Origin: CF-39 sp036518215
GTDB lineage: Bacteria > Chloroflexota > Limnocylindria > P2-11E
DNA length: 12,446 nucleotides
Direction of reading: 5' to 3'
NCBI GenBank assembly: GCA_036518215.1
Contig: DATDNP010000198.1
Coordinates: forward strand, 1-12,446
The position numbers and the translations under genes are program-made. A model generated the notes under the pieces. The model did not search any database. It saw only the letters and a program-made list of their open reading frames with translations, and was not told the origin of the DNA. Shown in pieces: positions 6,452-11,056 of this stretch. The first letter of the stretch is position 1; each line of letters begins with the position of its first letter.

Positions 6452-7133
6452 CGGTCACCTCCTCCACCAGAAGCGTCGCGAGGCCACCGAGCAGCACGGG
6501 GCGGCACCAGTCTCCCACGTCGATGCGCTCGTTCTCGTCGAGCGCGAGCGGTCGGCCCTCGCTCGCGAAGGCCTCGACGCCCGTCTTGTGCAGCGCGGCG
6601 ACGGTGACCGTCCCCTCGACCGCGCGGATCCCGCGGAGCTCGAGGAAGCGGCCATCGTTCCCGCCGGCGCGAAGGCCGACCGCCGCCAGCGCGCCGATGA
6701 TGCCGAGGCCCGTCCCGCCATGCGACTCAAGACGTGCGCCGTGCGTTTCGGCGAGGGCGCGCGCTTCGTCGGGGCCGACGAGCTCGCGCTTCGCCCGTTC
6801 GCCATACGACACGATCCCCCGCCCGACGGCATCCGACGCCATGACGCAGAGCCCGGGATCGGAGCCGGCCGCCGCATGCGACGCCAGCGCCGCGCCTGCG
6901 ACGCTCGCGATCTCGGACACGGACCGCGACGTGCGAAGCGCGATGCAGGCGGAGCTGTTGTGCGACGTGTACGGGATCCGTGGATCGACGAGGAGCTGAT
7001 GCCGCGTGATGCCGAGCGGCTCGTCTCCATCCTCCGCGAGCAGCGCGCCGAGGCGACGCGCGAGGTAGCCGGTGCCGCGGCTCTCGAGCGTGTCGGTGTC
7101 ATCGATCGCGATGAAGATGACCGCCGTCCCCAC
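6396..7133 (-). CDS. TiaS-like (tRNA-Ile2 agmatinylcytidine synthase N-terminal-like) protein
   Basis: A 245-residue protein resembling the kinase-like N-terminal half of archaeal TiaS. FIAIDDTDTLESRGTGYLARRLG (7-29) matches the Asp-rich nucleotide-binding motif, PRIPYTSHNSSACIAL (51-66) matches the family's P-x-x-P-x-T/K region, and GGTGLGIIGALAAVGL (139-154) matches the family's GxGxIGALAA motif. The OB-fold and zinc-ribbon tRNA-binding domains of archaeal TiaS (usually over 400 residues) are absent. Bacteria normally modify tRNA-Ile2 with TilS and lysidine, so agmatidine synthesis is not a safe assignment; a related ATP-dependent reaction on another substrate is possible. GTG at 7133 is chosen because the protein then begins just before the first strand and lies six bases after a GAGAAT -10-like box. 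It shares an operon with the membrane protein at 5891-6451. Confidence 0.75.
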   Translation of the reverse strand: MGTAVIFIAIDDTDTLESRGTGYLARRLGALLAEDGDEPLGITRHQLLVDPRIPYTSHNSSACIALRTSRSVSEIASVAGAALASHAAAGSDPGLCVMASDAVGRGIVSYGERAKRELVGPDEARALAETHGARLESHGGTGLGIIGALAAVGLRAGGNDGRFLELRGIRAVEGTVTVAALHKTGVEAFASEGRPLALDENERIDVGDWCRPVLLGGLATLLVEEVTGDGAIHWRARAREHVRSR

Positions 7134-7170
7134 ACGACGATTCTCGCGCCTGGCGCGGTACCCTCGCGTC
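7134..7170. promoter_or_regulatory. Very short divergent intergenic region with leaderless -10-like boxes
   Basis: Only 37 bases separate the GTG starts of the TiaS-like and amidohydrolase genes. TACCCT (7159-7164, plus strand) lies six bases before the rightward GTG. GAGAAT (7145-7140, minus strand) lies six bases before the leftward GTG. Neither gene has a Shine-Dalgarno sequence, so both messages are probably leaderless, with -35 boxes falling near or inside the opposing gene. The minus-strand box is a weak match. Confidence 0.4.
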
Positions 7171-7995
7171 GTGCTCGCCGGGGCGATCGACACGCACATC
7201 CACGCGTCGCCGGACGTCAGGCCGAGGAAGCTCACCGACGCCGACGTCGCGCGGCAGGCCGCCGACGCGCGGATGCGCGCGATCGTCCTGAAGTCTCACG
7301 TGACGTCGACCGCCGACCGCGCCGCGATCGCCGAGGAGGCGGTCGCGCACCGCGTGCGCGTCCTCGGCGGCGTCGTCCTCAATCGCGCCGTCGGCGGTCT
7401 GAACGAGGACGCCGTCGCCGCCGCGCTCGCGATGGGCGGCCGAGTCGTATGGCTGCCCACGACGTCGGCGCGGTCGACATCGCCCTCTGTCGAGCATCGC
7501 GACGGCATCGCCGTCGTCGAGGAAGGCCGCGTCGTGCCGGCGCTCATCCGGATCCTCGAGCGCATCGCAGCGTCGGATGCGGTCCTCGCCACGGGGCACC
7601 TCGTCGCGGCCGAGCTCCGCGTCGTGGTACCCGAGGCGGTGCGGCGCGGCGTCCGCCGCATCCTCGTCACGCATCCGGAGCTGCCCCTGGTGGATCTCGA
7701 CGTCGCGACGCAGCGGGAGCTCGCGCGGAGCGGAGCGCGCTTCGAGCGCTGCTGGCAGTCGGTGCGCGGCACGACCGCGACGACGCCGTTCGAGCGCATC
7801 GCGTCCGACATCCGGGACGTGGGCACCGAGACGACCGTGCTCGCGACGGACTTCGGACAGCCCGAGAACGCGACGCCGGCTCAGGGCTACGCCGACTACC
7901 TCGACGCGCTCGCGGCGGCCGGTTTCCGCGACGCGGAGCTCGAGCGGATGGCATGTGCGAACGCGACGGCGCTCCTCGGTCTCGACGCGCCATGA
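7171..7995 (+). CDS. Amidohydrolase-superfamily protein (DUF6282-like)
   Basis: A 274-residue metal-dependent hydrolase-like protein of unknown substrate. The metal-binding pattern of the amidohydrolase superfamily is visible: His-x-His in AIDTHIHASPD (5-15), KSH after a strand (VLKSHVTSTAD), His in LATGHLVAAEL, His in ILVTHPELPLVD and a late Asp in VLATDFGQPENATP. The family's barrel of alternating strands and helices accounts for the remainder. The frame is open from 7072, but GTG at 7171 is chosen because it directly precedes the first metal strand and sits six bases after a -10-like box. Its TGA overlaps the ATG of the serA-like gene (ATGA at 7992-7995), so the two are translationally coupled. 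Why a hydrolase of this kind is coupled to serine biosynthesis is not clear. Confidence 0.8.
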   Translation: MLAGAIDTHIHASPDVRPRKLTDADVARQAADARMRAIVLKSHVTSTADRAAIAEEAVAHRVRVLGGVVLNRAVGGLNEDAVAAALAMGGRVVWLPTTSARSTSPSVEHRDGIAVVEEGRVVPALIRILERIAASDAVLATGHLVAAELRVVVPEAVRRGVRRILVTHPELPLVDLDVATQRELARSGARFERCWQSVRGTTATTPFERIASDIRDVGTETTVLATDFGQPENATPAQGYADYLDALAAAGFRDAELERMACANATALLGLDAP

Positions 7996-9251
7996 GCCGT
8001 ACGATGGGCGCGTTGTCAGAGACGTCCCTCGACAAGCGGAAGATCAAGGTCCTCCTGCTCGAATCGATCAGCTCGACGGCGGTCGATACGTTCCGCGCGG
8101 AGGGCTACACGAACGTCGAGAGCCACGCGACCGCGCTCGTCGGCGGCGAGCTCCTCGAGGCGGTGCGCGACGTCCATCTCCTCGGCATCCGGTCGCGCAC
8201 AAAGATCCGCGCGGAAGTCCTCGCGAAGGCGACGAAGCTCGTCGCGATCGGCTGCTTCAGCATCGGCACGGACCAGGTCGACCTCGCCGTGGCCGAGGCG
8301 CACGGCGTCCCCGTCTTCAACTCACCGTTCTCGAACACGCGGAGCGTCGCCGAGCTCGTCATCGCGGAGATCGTCATGCTCTGCCGCGGCGTGCCCGAGC
8401 GGAACGCTGCGGCGCACCGCGGCGAGTGGCTCAAGGCGCTCCGCGGCGCGATCGAAGTTCGCGGGAAGACGCTCGGCATCGTCGGCTACGGGCACGTCGG
8501 CGTGCAGGTCGCGCTCCTCGCCGAGGCGCTCGGCATGCGCGTCATCTTCCACGACATCGAGCGAAAGCTCGCGCTCGGCAACGCGAAGGCCGTCGACACG
8601 CTCGACGAGCTCCTCGGGCAGTCGGACGTCGTGACGCTCCACGTGCCCGAGACGCCCGGCACGCGCGGGCTCGTCGGCGTCGCGCAGCTCGCGCGGATGC
8701 GAAAGGGCGCGCGTCTCATCAACGCGTCGCGCGGCAGCGTCGTCGACGTCGATGCCGTCGCGGCCGCGCTCGAGAGCGGGCAGCTCGCCGGCGCCGCGGT
8801 CGACGTCTTCCCCGTCGAGCCGCAGTCGGACGACGACCGGCTCGAGACGCCGCTGCGCAAGTTCGACAACGTTCTCATGACCCCACACATCGGCGGCAAC
8901 ACGATGGAGGCGCAGGACAGCATCGGGGTCGACGTCGCGGGGAAGCTCGTGCGCTACAGCGACAACGGCTCGACGGTCGGTGCCGTGAACTTCCCGGAGG
9001 TCGCGCTCCCCGAGCACGTCGGACGGCACCGGCTGCTCCACATCCACCGCAACGAACCCGGGGTCCTCGCGGCGATCAACTCCGTCCTCGCGAGCGCGCA
9101 CGTGAACATCGCGAGCCAGTACCTCGAGACGACACAGCGCGTCGGCTACGCCGTGGTCGACGTCGACGGCGCCGACAAGCCGCTCAGCGCGGAGCTGCGC
9201 TCGCGGCTCGGCGAGATCCCCGCGACGATCCGGACGCGCGTCCTCTACTGA
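7992..9251 (+). CDS. serA: D-3-phosphoglycerate dehydrogenase (E. coli SerA type with ACT domain)
   Basis: A 419-residue NAD-dependent enzyme that oxidises 3-phosphoglycerate to 3-phosphohydroxypyruvate, the first step of serine biosynthesis; E. coli-type enzymes can also reduce 2-oxoglutarate. It aligns end to end with E. coli SerA (410 residues). The nucleotide-binding GYGHVG is at 165-170. The catalytic Arg247 (INASRGS), Glu276 (VFPVEP) and His299 (TPHIGG) are each seven residues beyond their E. coli counterparts. VAIGCFSIGTDQVDL and FSNTRSVAELV complete the substrate domain. Residues about 345-419 are the ACT domain (HRLLHIHRNEPGVLAAINSVLA), so feedback inhibition by serine is likely. ATG at 7992 overlaps the preceding stop; ATG at 8004 is an alternative. 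The gene converges on the sulfur-carrier gene with 13 bases between stops. Confidence 0.95.
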   Translation: MSRTMGALSETSLDKRKIKVLLLESISSTAVDTFRAEGYTNVESHATALVGGELLEAVRDVHLLGIRSRTKIRAEVLAKATKLVAIGCFSIGTDQVDLAVAEAHGVPVFNSPFSNTRSVAELVIAEIVMLCRGVPERNAAAHRGEWLKALRGAIEVRGKTLGIVGYGHVGVQVALLAEALGMRVIFHDIERKLALGNAKAVDTLDELLGQSDVVTLHVPETPGTRGLVGVAQLARMRKGARLINASRGSVVDVDAVAAALESGQLAGAAVDVFPVEPQSDDDRLETPLRKFDNVLMTPHIGGNTMEAQDSIGVDVAGKLVRYSDNGSTVGAVNFPEVALPEHVGRHRLLHIHRNEPGVLAAINSVLASAHVNIASQYLETTQRVGYAVVDVDGADKPLSAELRSRLGEIPATIRTRVLY

Positions 9252-9264
9252 CGCGCGCGATCGT

Positions 9265-9537
9265 CTAGCGGCTCCCCCCGCTCATCGCCGGGAGCAGCTC
9301 GATCGTGCGCACGTCCGCCAGGGGCGTCTCGGGCGCGAGGAATCGCGCGTCCTCGCCGTCGATGAACACCGTGACGAAGCGCCCGAACGAGCCGTCGCGC
9401 AGCACGCGCGAGGCGAGATCCGGATAGCGCTCGGCGAGGACGCGGGGGAGCGACGCGAGGTCCTGGGCCTCGATCGGGACCGTTTGCTGACCGCCGACGG
9501 CGGAGCGAAGCGGCGTGGGCAGGCGGATGACGCTCAT
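9265..9537 (-). CDS. CysO/MoaD/ThiS-like ubiquitin-fold sulfur-carrier protein
   Basis: A 90-residue beta-grasp protein most like mycobacterial CysO, which carries sulfide as a C-terminal thiocarboxylate for amino-acid synthesis. MSVIRLPTPLRSAVGGQQTV, the RYPDLASRVL helix, RFVTVFIDGEDARFL and the terminal IELLPAMSGGSR follow CysO closely. CysO, MoaD and ThiS end in Gly-Gly, but here two residues (Ser-Arg) follow the Gly-Gly. Thiocarboxylate formation would then first need removal of the tail, as a JAMM-type protease does for some relatives. The ATG overlaps the thrC-like stop (ATGA at 9537-9534), so both are made from one message at similar rates. MoaD activity in molybdopterin synthesis is less likely, since no moa gene is near. 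Activating (MoeB-like) and protease genes are not in the window. Confidence 0.85.
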   Translation of the reverse strand: MSVIRLPTPLRSAVGGQQTVPIEAQDLASLPRVLAERYPDLASRVLRDGSFGRFVTVFIDGEDARFLAPETPLADVRTIELLPAMSGGSR

Positions 9538-10775
9538 GACAGCACCTCCTCGTAGATCGCACCGAACGCGTCGGCATCGGGTGCGATGACGTCGCGCAGG
9601 TCGAGCTCGGCGGGCTCCTGCTTGTAGCCGTTCCCGGTGAGGTAGAGGACGACGCTCTCGCCGCCATGGAACACGCCGCGCGACGCGAGCTCGCGCGCCG
9701 TCGCGACCACGACGCCGCCGGCGGGCTCGACGAAGATCCCCTCCGTCGTCGCAAGGAGCGAGACGGCGGAGCGGATCGCGTCGTCGCTCACCGAGGCGGC
9801 GCTGCCGCTCGACGCGCGGATGACCGAGACGCTCCCGTCGCCGTCGGCGGGCGCGCCGATCGCGAGCGACTTCGCGACCGTCGTCGGCGTGCGCACCGGG
9901 GCGACGGGCCGCCAGTTGTCGAGCACCGCGTCCGAGACCGGTGCGCACCCGGCCGGCTGGGCCGCGTGGATGTGGCAGTGCTCGCCGTTCACGAGACGCG
10001 TCGCGCGAAGCTGCGCGACCGCCGTCGCGGTGCGCGTGAGGAGCGCGCCCGAGCCGACCGGCACGACGACGTGGTGCGGCAGCTCCCACCCGAGCTGCTC
10101 GGCGCACTCGAAGAGGAGCGTTTTGGAGCCCTCGGCGTAGTACGGACGGAGCGTGAAGTTCACGAAGCCCCAGCCGTGCTCGTCGGCGAGCCGTCCGCAG
10201 AGACGGTTCACCTGGTCGTACGTGCCCCGCACGCGGACGACGTGCGCGCCGTATGCGGCTGCGCTCGCGATCTTGCCCGGCTCGGTCGACTCCGGCACGA
10301 AGACGAACGCGCGCAGGCCGTTCCGCGCCGCGGCCGCGGCGACCGCGCCCGCGAGATTGCCCGTCGACGCGCACGCGAGGGTGTCGAGCCCGAGCTCGAG
10401 CGCCCGCGCGAGCGCGAGCGCGACTGGGCGGTCCTTGAACGAGAGCGTCGGGTTGCGCGTGTCGTCCTTCAGGTAGAGCTCGTCGATGCCGAGCGCGGCG
10501 CCGAGACGCGTCGCGCGGATGAGCGGTGTGAGGCCGACGGGATAGTGCGAACGCGGCTCGCGCACCGGGAGGAGCGGCGCGTACCGCCACAGAGTGCGCG
10601 GGCCCTGCTCGATCTCCCAGCGCAGCACGTCGGGCTCGAGGGCGGCGAGGTCGTACTCGGGCTCGATCGGGCCGAGGCATTCGCCGCAGACGTACCGCTC
10701 GTCGGCGGGCTGGAGCGCGTGACACGCGCGGCAGCGGAATCCCAGGAGCGTCGATCGTTCGGTCGTCGTCGTCAT
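9534..10775 (-). CDS. thrC: Threonine-synthase-like PLP enzyme, paired with a CysO-like protein
   Basis: A 413-residue fold-type II PLP enzyme. By family it converts O-phosphohomoserine to threonine. An N-terminal zinc ribbon is formed by Cys15/Cys18 and Cys30/Cys33. The PLP lysine is Lys114 in RNPTLSFKDRP, with ACASTGNLAGAVAAAAAR (134-151), the phosphate loop VPVGSGALL (238-246), EPAGGVV and the C-terminal TGNGYK (380-385). The NPTLSFKDR/ASTGNLA variant is the actinobacterial type commonly followed by a MoaD-like gene, as here. ATG at 10775 is preferred over an upstream TTG because GGAGGG lies directly before it. The start is ten bases after a terminator U-tract. Expression is therefore likely controlled by the methionine-rich leader upstream, which is unexpected for threonine synthesis and leaves open a reaction of phosphohomoserine with a protein thiocarboxylate. 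Confidence 0.88.
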   Translation of the reverse strand: MTTTTERSTLLGFRCRACHALQPADERYVCGECLGPIEPEYDLAALEPDVLRWEIEQGPRTLWRYAPLLPVREPRSHYPVGLTPLIRATRLGAALGIDELYLKDDTRNPTLSFKDRPVALALARALELGLDTLACASTGNLAGAVAAAAARNGLRAFVFVPESTEPGKIASAAAYGAHVVRVRGTYDQVNRLCGRLADEHGWGFVNFTLRPYYAEGSKTLLFECAEQLGWELPHHVVVPVGSGALLTRTATAVAQLRATRLVNGEHCHIHAAQPAGCAPVSDAVLDNWRPVAPVRTPTTVAKSLAIGAPADGDGSVSVIRASSGSAASVSDDAIRSAVSLLATTEGIFVEPAGGVVVATARELASRGVFHGGESVVLYLTGNGYKQEPAELDLRDVIAPDADAFGAIYEEVLS

Positions 10776-10785
10776 GTCGCCCTCC

Positions 10786-10815
10786 AAAAGAAAAGGCCCC
10801 CGGTGACCGGGGGCC
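10786..10815 (-). terminator. Intrinsic terminator in the thrC leader (attenuator)
   Basis: On the minus strand GGCCCCCGG and CCGGGGGCC form a perfect 9-pair GC stem with a three-base loop (10815-10795). TTTTCTTTT (10794-10786) follows at once, and then the thrC ribosome-binding site. On the plus strand no T-run follows, so it acts leftward only. Its place between promoter and gene makes it an attenuator rather than the end of another gene. Confidence 0.88.
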
Positions 10816-10884
10816 TGTGTGTGCTGGGTGCGGAGCCGCCTAGCGCGTCACGTCCAACGCCACACAGGCCTCGACATGGAGGCC
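10812..10884 (-). promoter_or_regulatory. Antiterminator and protector pairings of the thrC attenuator
   Basis: On the minus strand GGCCTGTGTG (10870-10861), inside the last codons of the leader peptide, is the exact complement of CACACAGGCC (10821-10812). The latter's GGCC is the first four bases of the terminator stem, so the two structures exclude each other. GGCCTC (10884-10879) can instead pair with GAGGCC (10872-10867), hiding the antiterminator strand. These are the 1:2, 2:3 and 3:4 pairings of a classical ribosome-controlled attenuator. A ribosome held at Met codons 6-12 would break 1:2 and allow 2:3; a ribosome reaching the stop would cover strand 2 and allow termination. Confidence 0.75.
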
Positions 10885-10919
10885 ATCGCCATGGACATGG
10901 ACATCGCGACGCGCGTCAT
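10848..10919 (-). CDS. Methionine-rich leader peptide of the thrC-like operon
   Basis: A 23-codon open reading frame beginning MTRVAMSMSMAMASM and ending in RWT. Six of 23 residues are Met, five of them between positions 6 and 15; Ser is next. The ATG lies nine bases after a -10 box, so it is translated from an almost leaderless transcript. Its last codons contain the antiterminator strand, and the stop at 10848 lies 33 bases before the terminator. Composition and position fit a leader peptide that senses charged Met-tRNA; it probably has no other function. No Thr-Ile codon run of the kind seen in proteobacterial thr leaders is present. Confidence 0.78.
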   Translation of the reverse strand: MTRVAMSMSMAMASMSRPVWRWT

Positions 10920-10928
10920 GAGGCGCCG

Positions 10929-10958
10929 ACCGTAGCCAAGACGGCGCCCGCCGGTCAA
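10929..10958 (-). promoter_or_regulatory. Promoter of the leader-thrC-sulfur carrier operon
   Basis: On the minus strand TTGACC (-35, 10958-10953) and TACGGT (-10, 10934-10929) are separated by 18 bases, with the leader ATG nine bases further on. The expected transcription start falls within one to three bases of that ATG. Confidence 0.65.
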
Positions 10959-11056
10959 CCCTGAGAAGGCAGGGCGCACAAAGGGGACCTTCGGACTCGG
11001 AAATCGGTCCGACATACCCGCTTGCGGGGAGGCGGCGTCCGGCAGCCTGACCGCCG

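Noticed and set aside
6330..7991. A very long plus-strand open frame running into serA
   Set aside because: The part before 7992 lies opposite the TiaS-like gene and within the other frame of the amidohydrolase gene. It is Arg/Ala/Asp-rich without recognisable motifs, as expected for a shadow frame in high-GC DNA; the SerA family starts near 7992.
9265..9537. MoaD of molybdenum-cofactor synthesis
   Set aside because: The sequence is closer to CysO along its length, it is coupled to a PLP enzyme, and no moa or moe gene is in the window.
10795..10815. The GC hairpin as a plus-strand terminator
   Set aside because: On the plus strand it is followed by TGTGTGTGCTGG, not a T-run, and no plus-strand gene ends nearby.
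10795..10958. The thrC leader as a SAM riboswitch or T-box
   Set aside because: The transcript is short and filled by the Met-rich reading frame. No T-box sequence, K-turn-type SAM-I core or other riboswitch core could be seen, and the leader peptide and alternate pairings explain the region.
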